This document shows positions 1 to 11,500 of a stretch of DNA of 64,000 nt, in pieces. Location of the stretch: contig OY970828.1 in the NCBI GenBank assembly GCA_963853835.1, positions 13,769,813 to 13,833,812 of the forward strand, read 5' to 3'. The notes below the pieces were generated by a model. It saw nothing but the letters and a program-made list of their open reading frames with translations. It did no database searches and was not told the DNA's origin. Position numbers and translations under genes: made by a program. Numbering within the stretch: position 1 is the stretch's first letter; every line of letters starts with the position of its first letter. The stretch comes from Calendula officinalis. Lineage: Eukaryota; Streptophyta; Magnoliopsida; Asterales; Asteraceae.

Positions 1-66
1 AAGAGTGTACGTGGAACTAAATATTTTAGCAAACTATATAAATATATCAAAATACATTGTGATTTC

Positions 67-246
67 CTTTTTTGAACGACAAGTTAGTAAGTTAGTGGTT
101 CGAGCATAAACAATGACATTCACAAGGGGCAGTATGCCTTTCCTCAAACCTTCCACCTATGGGAATAAATCTCACCACCAAAATCCACGACGGGACTTGA
201 ACATAGGTCATGGGCAACACCTTATACCACTAGGCTAGAAGGCTTG
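67..246 (-). mobile_element. tRNA-derived SINE
   Basis: Read on the minus strand, this has a tRNA-like head with an A box (TAGCCTAGTGG, about 227-237) and a B box (TGTTCAAGTCC, about 193-203). An unrelated body follows, then a tail GTCGTTCAAAAAA at 67-75. The boxes are internal RNA polymerase III promoter elements. The tail resembles the 3' ends of the LINEs nearby (GTTCAAAAAA), as expected if it uses their reverse transcriptase. A weak flanking repeat (ATCACCAA / ATCACAA) may be the target-site duplication. The SINE at 14787-14907 has a similar head. Confidence 0.7.
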
Positions 247-381
247 GTGATATAAAACCAGTTTCTTTGACCAAATGAAGAAAATAAAACAGGCAAAGCT
301 GGAACACGTGTTAAGTTAATCAAAAGTCAAAACATATTAGATTAAGTCTTAGACGTCACGTGACCTCGTAGTTTCACATAA

Positions 382-2757
382 TTTGAACCTTACATTATAT
401 TTAAAACTCTTTCCACTAGTCAAAGAGACGGTATTGAAGTAAGTTTTTCACGAACTGAAGTTAAAAAAGCAGTGTGGGATTGTGGCATTGAAAAAGCACC
501 GGGGCCGGATGGTTTTACTTTTGCTTTCTATAAAAAGTATTGGAACATTATTGAAGACGACCTAATGAAAGCAGTTACTTGTTTCGAAAATGGTGGTAAA
601 ATTCACAAGGGATGTAATTCTTCTTTTTTTACATTGATTCCTAAATGTGAAATCCCTCTAGAATTATCTGACTATCGCCCAATTAGTCTTATTGGAAGTG
701 TTTACAAAGTCATTGCAAAATGTCTGGCTAATCGGTTGAAATCGGTAATTGGTGATGTGGTTAGCTTTGAACAATCGGCTTTTATTGAAGGTCGGAACAT
801 ACTTGATGGGCCGCTTATCTTGAGTGAGATTATGTCATGGCGCAAAAAAGTTAAAAAACAACTATTAATCTTTAAGGTGGATTTTGAAAAAGCATATGAT
901 TCCATCAATTGGAATTTTCTCGATTCGATTATGAGTCAAATGGGTTTCGGTATAAAATGGAGGGGATGGATTATGAAGTGCCTCTCTTCGACAAGAGCTT
1001 CGGTATTATTGAACGGGTCGCCTACTTCGGAATTTGATATTAAACGGGGCCTTAGACAAGGTGACCCGATGGCACCGTTCTTGTTTATTATAGCGGTGGA
1101 AAACATTCATATAGCCATGATGGAAGCAAAGGATAAAGGTGTTTTTCATGGTTTATGTCTCCCAAATGGTGGACCTATGGTGTCTCATCTACAATATGCC
1201 GATGACACGATTTTTATTGGTACGTGGTCTTTAACTAATGCAAAAAATCTTTCACGGATTTTGAATTGCTTTTATCTAGCATCGGGGCTCAAAGTAAACA
1301 TGAATAAGAGTAACATAATTGGTGTTGGAGTACCGGCGGATGAAGTCAATCGTGTGGCTAGATCTTTAAATTGTAACGTTGGTACATCTCCTTTCAAGTA
1401 TCTTGGTTTGGTAATCGGTGCTCATATGAATAAATTAGAACATTGGGACACTATTATTAATAAGTTTCAAAAGAAACTTTCCGCATGGAAAGCTTCAACT
1501 TGACTTATGGGGGAAGATTAACTCTTACGAAAGCCGTACTAGGTGCACTTGGTACGTATTTTTTCTCTATGTTTAAAGTCCCGGAAGGTATACTAAAAAA
1601 ATTAGAATCAATTAGGGCTAATTTCTTTTGGGGGTCTAAAAATGGTGAACGAAAAATTAGTTGGATTAGTTGGAAAAAGATTCATGCACCCATAAAGTTG
1701 GGTGGTTTAAATGTACCTAGCCTAAAGGCCCAAAACCTTGCTTTAATAGCAAAATGGTGGTGGAGATTGAAGGTGGAAAATAACTCTCTTTGGAAAAACG
1801 TGATCGTATCGTTGCATAAAATATCGAGCCAAAATATTCCACAAAGTAAATTTTCCGGGGTATGGAATAACATCACCAAAATCCGTACACATCTCAACAA
1901 AATAAACGTACCAATCGATTCTTGGTTCCAGGTTACGCCAAATCCCGCTAACGGGCCCCCTGTAATCTCGTGGGCCTTAGAGCACGATGGGGTTTACACG
2001 GTCTCATCGGCAAGGCGCGCTTTTGATGAAATTTTTGTGGGGCCACAATCTGCCTCGGTTATTCCATGGGTAAAAAATGTACCTATTAAAATTAACATTT
2101 TTTGTTGGAGACTTTTTTACAACAGGTTGGCCACGTGTTTTAACCTTCTGAAACGTGGAATTATCTTGCAATCGGCGGTATGTAGTCTTTGTGAAAGAGA
2201 GATCGAGGATGAAAGCCATTTGTTTTGGTCGTGTAACAAAACCCGAGAATTTTGGCTTCAATTCTGCAGTTGGTGGAGTGTCGATTTGGGCCAGATTAGT
2301 GCGCTGGGCCAACTAATCCAATGGGGCGAAAGGGCTGGTTATTCAAAGTCAAAAAACGAGCAATATTTGACTGCCTTCATGTCTATATTATGGCAAATTT
2401 GGAAATTTAGGAATAACATTGTGTTTAGGGGCGAAACTGGATGCATACAGACGGTTTTTGTGTTGGGTCAGGCCCAAGCATTTTACTGGATTGGGAGAGC
2501 TGTAAATGGGGGCCTTGGATTGCGGATCCTTTGGCAATATAACAATTATCGGAGTCTAGCTTATGATTTGGTGTCTTAGGTGGGTATGCATTGTAATTGT
2601 ATTTGAGTCATTTGTGCTTTTTATTTGGTGGTGATTTGGTTTGGACTATACTTGTAAATACTAGTTTCTGGTTTAATATATATAACGGGGTCCTGGGGCG
2701 GGCGATGGCAATGCCGAAGTTCGATCCGTTGCCCTGTTTTTGCTGTTCAAAAAAATA
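382..2757 (+). mobile_element. 5'-truncated LINE (non-LTR retrotransposon)
   Basis: The recognisable coding sequence starts abruptly inside the reverse-transcriptase region: an in-frame stop at 379 precedes a block matching the start of plant LINE RT domains. It continues to a 3' UTR that ends in CTGTTCAAAAAA at about 2740-2755. The APE endonuclease and ORF1 are absent, as is usual after incomplete target-primed reverse transcription. The 3' UTR block around 2690-2750 (GGCAATGCCGAAGTTCGAT) recurs in diverged form at 15165-15210. A second copy of the same lineage follows at 3007. Confidence 0.85.
391..2579 (+). pseudogene. LINE reverse transcriptase with C-terminal zinc-binding domain, frameshifted
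   Basis: Two overlapping frames (472-1503 and 1485-2579) together cover one LINE ORF2 C-terminal half. The first has the RT entry motif KAPGPDGFTF, the fingers/palm motif DYRPISL, RQGDPMAPFLF and the catalytic YADD in LQYADDTIF near 1195. The second continues directly from SAWKAS into LTYGGRLTLTKAVLG and ends in a zf-RVT zinc-binding region (CSLCEREIEDESHLFWSC). The frame change near 1490-1500 therefore breaks one continuous protein. No start codon belongs to the true protein start, because the 5' part is missing. It would copy LINE RNA at nicked chromosomal DNA; this copy is dead. Confidence 0.85.
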
Positions 2758-3006
2758 TATTTAGCTGACAAATATGCCCCTATGCTTTAGTAACTTGCGA
2801 CAAACAGAACTAAGGCGGCGGTGTAGTTGTGGGCTTCTGGCTCCAAAGAGGCAAAGATGACTCAACACAACGATAGATCATTATCTAAGAAGTAAACTTT
2901 TGCGGCTAACGAGACTACTCGTCTCCATTATTTTCATGCGACTTTAATTTGTTAATATCGAGCATCTATGAAGGGTAATTTTGAAAATATACAAGCTTTA
3001 GAAACA
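2758..3006. other. Spacer between the two LINEs
   Basis: I see no gene, boxed promoter or clear repeat here. Confidence 0.5.
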
Positions 3007-4152
3007 CAATAAAAGCTGTGTTAGGTAATCTTGGTTTATATTATTTTTCTATGTTCAAGGTTCCCGAAAAAATCATTAAAAAGTTAGAAAGTTATCGGCT
3101 CAACTTTTTCTGGGGCTCAAAAGAGGGTCATAAAAAAATTCCTTGGATCGCATGGGATGTTATTCTAAATGACAAAGAACATGGCGGTTTAGGCATAGGA
3201 AGTCTAAAATCATTAAATTTGGCATTATTGACCAAATGGTGGTGGCGTTTTAAAACAAAAGAAAACTCGTTGTGGGAATTGGTTATCCAAGAAATACACG
3301 GAACACATGGGGGGGTTAGAATCTATTATTCCTACCGGGAAAACATCCGGTACATGGAATAATATCCTCAAAATTCACAAGTTTCTTGATAAATTGAACA
3401 TACCGATAAAATCATGGTTTGTTAACCAAACAAGCAGCATTAATGGCGTGGCAAGCAGTGGAATCAAGTGGGCCCTAAACCCATCTGGGTTGTTACAGTA
3501 AAATCAATGAGAAAGGCGATAGATTTTCTGATGTTAAAAAGAACCGATAAGGGAGATTTCCCTTGGTGCTCATGGGTCCCAAGCAAGATCGGGATTCTCT
3601 CATGGCAAGCCTATAATGCCAGATTACCAACAAAATCAAACTTGATCCACCGTAACATTCCAATCATTTCCCCGAATTGTGTATTATGTGGTGCGGCGCT
3701 TGAAACGGAGGAGCACATTTTCGTGAGCTGCACTTTTTCAGCACAATTAATTGCTGAATTCGGTAGGTGGTGGGTAGTGGACTTAAAAGATATTCACGAC
3801 ATCGATCAGTTATTAAAATGGGGGTCAAACATCGGCCTGACAGGGGATAAAAACAAGGCTTACTTGGCTGCGATTCAAAGCCTAATATGGAGCATATGGA
3901 AATACCGTAACGGGAAGATCTTCGGGTCTTTAAACAGAGGAAGAGATGCACTAATATTTAGCGAAATCCAAAGCAACTCATTTTTTTGGATAAAGAATAG
4001 GGCGAAATCTATCAAGCTTAATAATAGGTGGTCGGATTGGTGTAATAATCCTTTGTCTTGTATTTAATTTTCTTTCTTTTCCCTTGTTTTATGTTTTGTA
4101 ATTTCCTAGCATCTTGCTAGTTTTAATTGAAGCCGTTCAAAAAAAAAAAAAG
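3007..4152 (+). mobile_element. Second, shorter 5'-truncated LINE copy
   Basis: This begins in the RT-to-zinc-domain connector (KAVLGNLGLYYFSMFKVPEK), which parallels 1530-1590 of the first LINE. It ends with GAAGCCGTTCAAAAAA at about 4130-4152. It lies about 250 bp after the first LINE in the same orientation. The two proteins are clearly related but diverged, so this is an independent insertion rather than a recent tandem duplication. Confidence 0.8.
3018..4067 (+). pseudogene. LINE ORF2 C-terminal fragment, two frameshifts
   Basis: Three overlapping frames (3018-3362, 3307-3501, 3468-4067) read through one protein. The first gives the connector region, the second continues at TSGTWNNILKIHKFLDKLN, and the third carries the zf-RVT zinc-binding part (CVLCGAALETEEHIFVSC) and ends with the tryptophan-rich IWSIWKYRNGKIF segment typical of plant LINE C-termini. 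The polymerase core is missing and the frame is broken twice (about 3330 and 3490). It has no activity of its own. Confidence 0.8.
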
Positions 4153-4890
4153 ATTATGTATAAGATATTGAGATAAGACAAAATTTATATTTGACTATCG
4201 AAGATACTTCTAATAGACACCAATGCTATCATATATAGGAGTTTTCTAATAAGGGTGTATCATAATGATTTCAAGGATGAAATTAGATGAATACAATATC
4301 ATATTTTATTTCGTTTACATCTTATTAGAAAACGTATCAACATATTACACGTGATGAGTACTTCTAAAATTCTTCATTTGGGCTCTTTTAGCTTTTTAGT
4401 TTGAATGTGTTCTTAACTTAATCAGAAACATACCGAGAAAATGGCCGTGCTCGTAATATTGTCATGACTATATATAGTTTCAACGTGCAATGCCATTAAT
4501 GTTGTTCGTCGTATGAACCTTTTGATTTCGTCTTCAAAATCTTCATCGGTTTTTGAGAGGAGAAAAGGGGAACAAAGTTTAAATATCAAAACTTTATTTC
4601 CAAGTAATCTTTATCTTGCAAAAAATCTTAAAAAATATTGACAACGAAAAATAACATAAGTGTGTGCACTATTTACGAAACTCAAAAATTAAAAAATAAC
4701 ATAATTGAAAGTTAACCGATTTAAATCGATCTTATATTAGTTTCAAATCGGTTGTTGTTCGATTTATATAGTCTAAACATTCTACACCACCCCCTAATAT
4801 GAACGAAGTTTTATTAAAAGAAAATTAGTTAGAGAATTAATACATTGACTATATTGTGTTACGAGAAAATATATTAATATTAAAAAAATG
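4153..4890. other. AT-rich intergenic stretch
   Basis: AT-rich sequence with no coding frame, RNA gene or inverted repeat that I can support. Its right end is presumably the promoter of the small gene at 5021. Confidence 0.4.
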
Positions 4891-4939
4891 GAAAAATGAA
4901 AGGGAGAGAGAAAGAATTGATTATAACATTAACAACCAA

Positions 4940-5020
4940 CCCCCTCTTTCCCATTTCTGTTTTCGTGGTAAAAACTTCCCAATTCCTCCATCTTCTTCTT
5001 TCTGAAGTCTGAAAACGGGT
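4940..5020 (+). promoter_or_regulatory. CT-rich leader of the small basic-protein gene
   Basis: A pyrimidine-rich run (CCCCCTCTTTCCC and then CCTCCATCTTCTTCTTTC) stands directly before the ATG at 5021, as in many plant 5' UTRs. I could not choose one convincing TATA box. Confidence 0.35.
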
Positions 5021-5344
5021 ATGAATCCAATATTTCGGAATGAATCGCTTACGGGTACGGGTATGGGTATGGGTATGATTCCGTACACCACCATTACAGA
5101 GGTGGAGAAAAGGCAGTTATTCCTAAGAAGTTATCAGTTTAGCAGGAAACAAACCGCTGGGCAGAGGATGAAGAGATCTCTGTTTCGGGTCAAGAGGGTA
5201 ATATGGGTCAAACTTCGATCCGCAAAGAAGATCCAGAAAATGATATGGTTCAGGCTGCGACATGGATTCTTCAATGGGTTTAGGAGGAAAAGATTCATTC
5301 GTTTAAATCATCCTAACAACAACACTTCTCACTGTTTCTGGTAA
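5021..5344 (+). CDS. Small basic protein, conserved-plant-like, function unknown
   Basis: A 107-codon uninterrupted frame. The protein is strongly basic and divides into a short glycine/methionine-rich N-terminus (TGTGMGMGMIPYTT), an EVEKRQLFLRSYQFSRK block and an Arg/Lys-rich second half with regularly spaced aromatic residues (RVKRVIWVKLRSAKK, MIWFRLRHGFF, FRRKRFIRL). This layout resembles small uncharacterised plant proteins, but I cannot name the family. No signal peptide or membrane span is evident. The first ATG follows a CT-rich leader (about 4930-5015) like a plant 5' UTR, which supports this start. No intron is needed. It is one of very few ORFs here that do not look transposon-derived. 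An alternative is a chance ORF or a broken copy of an expressed family. Confidence 0.5.
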   Translation: MNPIFRNESLTGTGMGMGMIPYTTITEVEKRQLFLRSYQFSRKQTAGQRMKRSLFRVKRVIWVKLRSAKKIQKMIWFRLRHGFFNGFRRKRFIRLNHPNNNTSHCFW

Positions 5345-5549
5345 TTCTTTGTTTATTTATTATTTTTAGGTTTATATTATGTTAATTAAATGTATTAGTG
5401 TGTAATGACTGATTTATTATGGCAGTAGTAACAACTTTAAATGGTTCTTGGTTGATGGGTGTACTTATTGATTACTAATGAAATGATCATCTCTTAAGTT
5501 TCATCTTTTTTCAAAATTATTTATTCATATGCAATTTTAACCGAGAACC

Positions 5550-5866
5550 AACCAGAACTTCCAAATTAGACCGAACCGGATATTGGTTCGGTTCTCGATT
5601 CTATTTTTCATGTAAGATTGGTTCTCGGTCATGTTCCGAGCTGCTCGGTTCGGTCTAAAACCGAGGAAAAACAAAAAAATAGACAAGAAAACTTTCTCGG
5701 TTCTCAGTCTGGTCCAGTCGGTTCTTGGTCCGTTTCGATTCCGGGTATCATCGGTTTAGCTTTTGGTTCGGCCGAAACCATATTGCTGGTTCTTGGTTCG
5801 GTTCTGAATGGTTCGGTTCGGTTCTGAATAGTTCGGTTCGGTTCTTGGACCGTACACTTGGCCTAA
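5550..5866. repeat. GGTTCGGTTC-rich element, probably a decayed hAT-type MITE
   Basis: Dense degenerate repeats of GGTTCGGTTC / GAACCGAACC end at ACCGTACACTTGGCCTA. Read outward-in, that end is TAGGCCAAGTGTACGGT, close to hAT-like ends. The left terminus is unclear. The 69-codon frame across it is an artefact of the repeat. Confidence 0.4.
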
Positions 5867-5869
5867 TGG

Positions 5870-7613
5870 CAATCACATTTATATGATTATTCAAGTATTA
5901 ATTCCGGTTCTTTTATATCAATCCCATAGACAAATCTCGCCTAAAATAACTACACAACCCTAATTTTACAGTTTTACAAGATATAAAGTTGTAAAAATAC
6001 TGATTTTGGTATTATCTTTTAATTATTTATCAGAAAAAATATGCTACTATAGTTAAGCAACGTATGGTGTTAAGTTGAAGTTACTAATTTTAACATTTGG
6101 ATATTTATAGTCTGGCAAGGAGATATTGTTAGGTGCATATAGAATAGGTGGTGAATTAACTTATATAATATGAATATAAAATAGTTATCTGCGTATGACA
6201 CATAGCAAACTGACGAAATATTGAACAAAATACTCCGTAAATAATAAAATAGTAAAATAATAGATGGTCAAATAAAAAATAATAAGAAGTAACATGGTTT
6301 GGTTGTAGGGATTATATATATGCGATTTCCAAGAAGTTGAAAATGAAAGTTTCTTGTGTCTAAAGGAAGGAAATCATGGTTCTTTTTCTTAAATAACATA
6401 TAGGCTAAGTAGATTGGAAAAATGAGAAAAATATAGCATATTTAAAGTGAAAGATTGATAAGAGCTAGTATGGCTATGTTGAAACCACGTTAAAAAGCTT
6501 TGGCTGCGCCAAACATAGCTAAACCACACCATCTCATGCGCCTAACTATGAGTGTGAGATCAATCTCGATTGTAGTATCCATATATTTCTTGACTAAAAC
6601 TCAATGTTACGTTTATGATTATAGATAAATATGATCTTGTTCATGATCATGTAAAAGGGGCCATATATAAACCCACGATTATACAAAGATCAAGTATCGC
6701 ATAAATCATTAGGCCCGTTCCAGCGGAGCTTCCTAAACTCGTCGGTCCACCACCACCGTTGTCACAAGCTCGTCGGTGAAACTCGTCGGTTGTTCTTGTC
6801 GGATATCTGACGAGTTGGGGAAGAGTTCTCCTGATCTTCTAGGTCTATGATGAGAGATAGAGGGGGAAAGGTGGAGAGAGTGAGTGTATATATATGAGAA
6901 TAGAGAGGAGAGGATAAAAGATATTTTGTTAGCATGAAGTCGTCAGTTCCTTGTAAGTGATAACGATGATGATATGATGTTGATTTGAAAAACTAATGAG
7001 TTATGAAAGAGTTCATCGTTGAGGGAAACCATATATATTAAAAACATTACATAAAATAATTTGGGTCTAGAAGGGGTAGTAGTTTATAAGCATAGGGTTT
7101 ATATGAGACTTGAAAAAAGTGGTCTTTCGAGGTCTTGAAATTCTCAGCCCATAAATGCCTGAAAGCAATAGACATCGCACGCAAATACATTTAACATAAA
7201 TGACGTTGAACATAGGTTCTAGAGAACATACATTGGACCCAGTTTTTTGTGTGCCATAAACTAGTGACTAGCTACAAACACCACACTTATAATAACAACT
7301 TAATAGCATTCTTTTTACAAGTTAAATAAGCTAATAAGAAAGTCCGTAACACAAGCTATTTTAAATGTAACAAGAACCAAGAGATCAATATTTTGGTGAA
7401 GAAATTCCACTATATCTACGCTCCACGGATGACTGAACTGGTAGCCCAGGCTACCTCTCTCTTTCATGCCTCCTAATAAAAACACAAAAAGTTAGTTGCA
7501 TAAATCAAACATTTCGCAAATACATGGCTTGCGGCTGACCCGAACCCAATGATTTATACTAGTAGTTAGTTTGTTCGTGGATGCCACATAAACGCAATCT
7601 CAGCTTTTCTCTA
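5870..7613. other. Intergenic stretch, no gene seen
   Basis: AT-rich, apart from a GC-richer patch at 6715-6850 where CTCGTCGGT recurs. That patch begins GGCCCGTTCCAGCGG and may be a MITE end, but I found no matching terminus. No supported coding frame. Confidence 0.35.
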
Positions 7614-7616
7614 TAA

Positions 7617-7993
7617 GAACATCTCCAACTATAAACTATATCCAAGTCACTCTATCTCTATATTTAGTGGGTTCATTAACTCTAAGCAAAACTTCAACTC
7701 CAATCATAAACTCTATCTATCCCTTTAAAACTAGTGGGACCCATAACAAAGGAACTCAATTGGATGGATTGTATGCTAGCAAACAAAAAACAAAATCAAT
7801 TAAATAGAAATAAATATCAAATAATTAAATAGAAGTGGTGGGGTCCATTGATAGAGTGTCATTCTCTCACTTCAAATATTGAGTGAACTTTTCTCTCACT
7901 CTATATTTAGAGTGTGAGATAGAGGTAGGTTGGAGAGGAAAAAACTTCAAATATAGAGATAGAGTAGATGATAGAGATTGGTTGGAGATGCTC
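7617..7993. mobile_element. Tourist-like (PIF/Harbinger) MITE
   Basis: A 377-bp element with terminal inverted repeats GAACATCTCCAA and TTGGAGATGCTC (one mismatch), flanked on both sides by TAA (7614-7616 and 7994-7996). The 3-bp TAA duplication is the PIF/Harbinger target signature. The interior is non-coding and symmetrical near both ends (TCTATATTTAG / ATATAGAGATAGA). Confidence 0.75.
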
Positions 7994-7996
7994 TAA

Positions 7997-8910
7997 GACC
8001 AAACTTCTGTAAGTGGTTACATATCCACATTTATTACTTCAGAAACCTCAAAATACGGGATATTAGTTTACAATCCGAAATACATAATTACGATTTAATA
8101 TTTACATAATAAGCGAAAATAGACTACTAATCGGGGATAGATCTACCCGGAATGTACGCACTACATACGACCCAAACGTATAACATATGATATACCAAAA
8201 GGATTTACTCGTCAATCCCTAATCAATCTGACATATCAAGTAATAAGAAGCCGTATGGATTGTTTTGGTGGCTCATTATTTAATTTTATTGCCAAAACTC
8301 AGCACATTTGGTACCAACCACCTTGGTATTTAGCAATTTGTAGGTGGGAAATATATATATCTTTTATGTAGATTTGACCACTTAATCAAATAAACATGCT
8401 ACTTGTGTGTGTGGAATCACAATTCTGACAAAAGATTTGGTCAACACATGCGTAGAGTATGCAAAAGTCATCTACATTTACTAAAGATTCAACAACCACC
8501 ATAACAACAATTATATCGCATACAATCACGAGAATAAGCTCGGTCAATACCGGAGAGTCCTTATAACATAAACCATTTAATAGAGTCCTAAATTAGGTAT
8601 ATGATTGGCTCAAATGGGTCAACATATACTTTTGGTTAATTTTTATTTCTAACATTGATGTGTCATGGATGATCAAATGTAGTTATGTTGATATGAATTT
8701 AATCAAAGGGGTGTTATCCGGTGGTCCAAAGAGCAGGTGAAAACATATGTCATTGGGTACTTTTTGACCCACTTTATAGAATCCGTTGTTAAGTTTTGAA
8801 TTTTCAAAATCACATTACTTTGCATGTACTCTGTATTTTTCTTCTATAAAGAGTCCATAAAATCCAATCAAGTGCATATCTTTGAGTTTTTTAATACATA
8901 TCAAAAGATA
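7997..8910. other. Intergenic stretch, no gene seen
   Basis: No supported ORF, RNA gene or clear inverted repeat. Confidence 0.35.
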
Positions 8911-8913
8911 GAA

Positions 8914-9246
8914 GTTTAGACTAGTGCCAACGGTAGGTGCAGTTGCACCGCCGGTTGCACGCCGGTACTGCACACCGTTGGCACGGTAGGTGCAGTTTTT
9001 CCGTCGGTTGGGCATTAGCCGGTTTGGAGACGGGAAGGAGGGGTTCGCCGGTTGTTTTTTGTGGGTCCAAAAGGGTATTTTGTGTGTGTGTGTTTTGTAA
9101 TGGTGGGTCTCAAAAAATTAAAGGGAAGTGGTATTGTTGGCATGGGTACGTCAGTTTAGTGTCGGTTGGAGGGTGAGCTGACGTGCCGCTGATTTGGCAA
9201 CAACTGACGGTATCAGTTTGCCAAACCATTGGCACCGATCTTATAC
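8914..9246. mobile_element. MITE-like inverted-repeat element
   Basis: The left end TTTAGACTAGTGCCAACGGT is matched in inverse at the right end, which reads inward as TATAAGATCGGTGCCAATGGT. The interior is GC-rich, with a nested palindrome around the CCGCCGGTTGCACGCCGG segment (8946-8970). A diverged relative lies near 14930-15080 (shared TAATGGTGGGTC/TAATGGTGAGTC). No coding capacity. I cannot assign a superfamily. Confidence 0.5.
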
Positions 9247-9436
9247 TCACTAATTTAAATATAGGTTAAAACTATCTAGACAAAAACACGTTTAAAATAT
9301 AGTTTTTACCTATTTTTAAGCCAAGATAATTTTTTAGTGACTTCCCCATTTTTTTTTGAAAAGAAATATATTAAACTAAACTAGTGTGTTCGGTTTCGGA
9401 ATTAGACGGAATCGAGAAACTCGAAACCGAAATTAA

Positions 9437-9678
9437 GGGCATGTTTAGGAAAACTTATTTAAGGAGCTTTTGAGCTTATTAACTTACATAAGTTTAAAAT
9501 TTTAAATTTATTATCGCTTATTAAGCTAATAAACCGAAATTAAGGGCATGTTTAGGAAAACTTATTTAAGGAGCTTTTGAGCTTATTAACTTACATAAGT
9601 TTAAAATTTTAAATTTATTATCGCTTATTAAGCTAATAAGCTCAAAAGCTTCTCAAATAAACTATCCAAACATGTTCT
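9437..9678. mobile_element. MITE with internal 107-bp tandem duplication
   Basis: The left end GGGCATGTTTAGGAAAAC is inverted at the right end as CCAAACATGTTCT with TAAGCTCAAAAGCTTCTC inside it. A 107-bp unit is repeated head to tail (9424-9530 and 9531-9637), so the left terminus is present twice and the right once. It sits inside a patch with hAT-like CGGTTTCGGAATT / GAACCAAGAACC sequence, suggesting one element inserted in another. Confidence 0.6.
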
Positions 9679-9699
9679 AAATAAAAAACGAGAACCAAG

Positions 9700-10270
9700 A
9701 ACCAATTGATTCCAATTCAGTCAGGTTATTTCAGGTTTAGAACCAAATAAAACCAAAGATTTATGAGGTAACTTTTTTCACCTCCCAATAGTTAAACCAA
9801 TAATAATTAAACCAATAAAAGGAAATTACATCGAGAAAGCCACAAAACAGCACAACCAAGCGGAGATACCACGAGGAAGAAATTATCTTTCTTTTTTGTT
9901 TTTTTGAAAAAAAGGCTAGATAGAAAGTACAAGGCCCATAGCCAGCCAAGCCCACTAAAAGAACTAACAATGCAAGAAGCCCGCTGCTCGCCCAAAACAC
10001 ATTTCACAATTAATATTCGCGCTAAAGATTGGAATTTTATTCAGGGAAAAAGTTATTTATGTAACTATATTAAATTAAGTAATTAACTATCTCTTCCAAG
10101 TTCTAGCTACACCTTTTTGTTATAATTGCAGCTACAATTTCTTTTTATGATTAGTATTATTATATACTATATCTTCCTATTTATCTTTCTATTTATATGA
10201 TTAATAAAAATGTCATAATTGAAAAACGATATCAGGATAGTAAATTAGTGGATCACACATGTCTTTTTTT
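9700..10270. other. Intergenic stretch, no gene seen
   Basis: AT-rich; short ORFs on both strands overlap each other and show no recognisable family. Confidence 0.3.
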
Positions 10271-10280
10271 TTTTATAGGT

Positions 10281-10425
10281 TAGAGGATGAATTGGGGTGA
10301 ACATGGTACGGTACAATGTGTATTCTCCTCATACCGTATACCGTACGTACCAACTATAGTTGGTACTCTAATTTAACTACCGGTACCATACCAAGTATAC
10401 ATTTGGCTACCAACAATGTTGGTTG
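10281..10425. repeat. GGTACGGTAC-rich hAT-like fragment
   Basis: Starts GGGGTGAACATGGTACGG, carries repeated GTACGGTAC/GGTACC subterminal motifs and ends at CCAAGTATACATTTGGCTA. The start resembles the TAGGGGTGAGCA terminus of the complete element at 10472. The ends are too diverged to define a target duplication. Confidence 0.35.
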
Positions 10426-10471
10426 GTGACGTCATTGCCACTAATTTTTGTGGCTCTCTCAACGTTCTGAC

Positions 10472-11084
10472 TAGGGGTGAGCATAAAAACCGAAAAACCG
10501 AACCGAAACCGAAAAAATAAAAAAAAACCGCACCGAAAAAGCCGAACCATTTGAAAAACCGATGTGAGCGGTTTTGGTTTTTGGAAAAACCGAATGTTTG
10601 GGGCGGTTTTCGGGTGCATACGAAAAACCAAACCGAAAAAACCGTCCTGCCCCGCCATATATGTTCATCAAATTTTGTAAATATATTCTTATTCTTATAA
10701 AGATTTGATGGTTAACTATATCAAAAATATAATATTAAGTATATATCATTTGAACTTTTGACACAATTTTCTCATATACTTCTTTTGTTTTATAATTGTA
10801 TAACAATGGAAATTTGGGTTATTTGTTTGTTTTACAGATAGATGAAATGAGTTAAAGTTTGGAAATTTGTATCATAATTGTTGAGTTAACAAATTAGTAA
10901 ATTTTATGGAAAACAAAAAAATCGAAAAATAAACCGAAACCGAACCGTTTTATTGACAAAAACCGAAAAACCGAAACCGAAAAAACCGAAACCGAACGGT
11001 TTGTAATTCTTAAAAACCGAAATATTCGGTTCGGGGTTTGATTTTAGTCAAAAATCGCCCCAAACCACCTCATGCTCACTCCTA
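10472..11084. mobile_element. Non-autonomous hAT-like element with 8-bp target duplication
   Basis: 613 bp with termini TAGGGGTGAGCA (10472-10483) and TGCTCACTCCTA (11073-11084), inverted with one mismatch. It is flanked by 8-bp repeats GTTCTGAC (10464-10471) and ATTCTGAC (11085-11092), 7/8 identical, the hAT target-site length. Near both ends it carries dense AACCGAAAAACCG / CGGTTTTTGG motifs, typical of subterminal transposase-binding arrays in hAT elements. There is no transposase frame; minus ORFs over it are made of the repeat. Confidence 0.75.
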
Positions 11085-11345
11085 ATTCTGACGCAACTTC
11101 AATCCAGCTTATTCACATGGGTATTAATTCATCGGCCCATCAAGTGTATCCAAGCTTTGATTTGTCAACGACCCAACAACCTACTCGGCCTTCTTGGGTC
11201 TGGATTAAAGAGGCCAGGTCAGTATCATAATTTGAAAGTATTTTTTGCATGTATTAAATGTTTTTTAACTAATAATGGTAAATTTGAGTTCATTAAATCT
11301 GCTTATCTCATGCCTTTAATCAAAGGGTTTATCCAACTCATGCCC

Positions 11346-11500
11346 TAAGGGCATGAGATTAGAAGTGTTTAATGAGCTTCAAGTTTCCTTTCATGTATCT
11401 ATTACACATCAATGAAGTCTATTTTCTGCATGAATTAAATGTATTTTCAAATAAAAATGGTAGTTTTAACTTCATTAAACATGTTTATCTCATGCCCTTA
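11346..11500. mobile_element. Short MITE-like palindromic unit
   Basis: 155 bp with perfect 14-bp inverted ends TAAGGGCATGAGAT / ATCTCATGCCCTTA. The sequence just outside is also inverted (CCAACTCATGCCC and GGGCATGAGTTAGCC), giving a nested palindrome at each junction. The block at about 11235-11325 is a diverged direct copy of the right half (ATTAAATG, TTCATTAAA, TTATCTCATGCC). Confidence 0.5.

Noticed and set aside
5618..5827. 69-codon ORF
   Set aside because: Produced by GGTTCGGTTC repeats.
10407..10671. Minus-strand Phe-rich ORFs
   Set aside because: Produced by the CCGAAAAACCG arrays of the hAT-like element.
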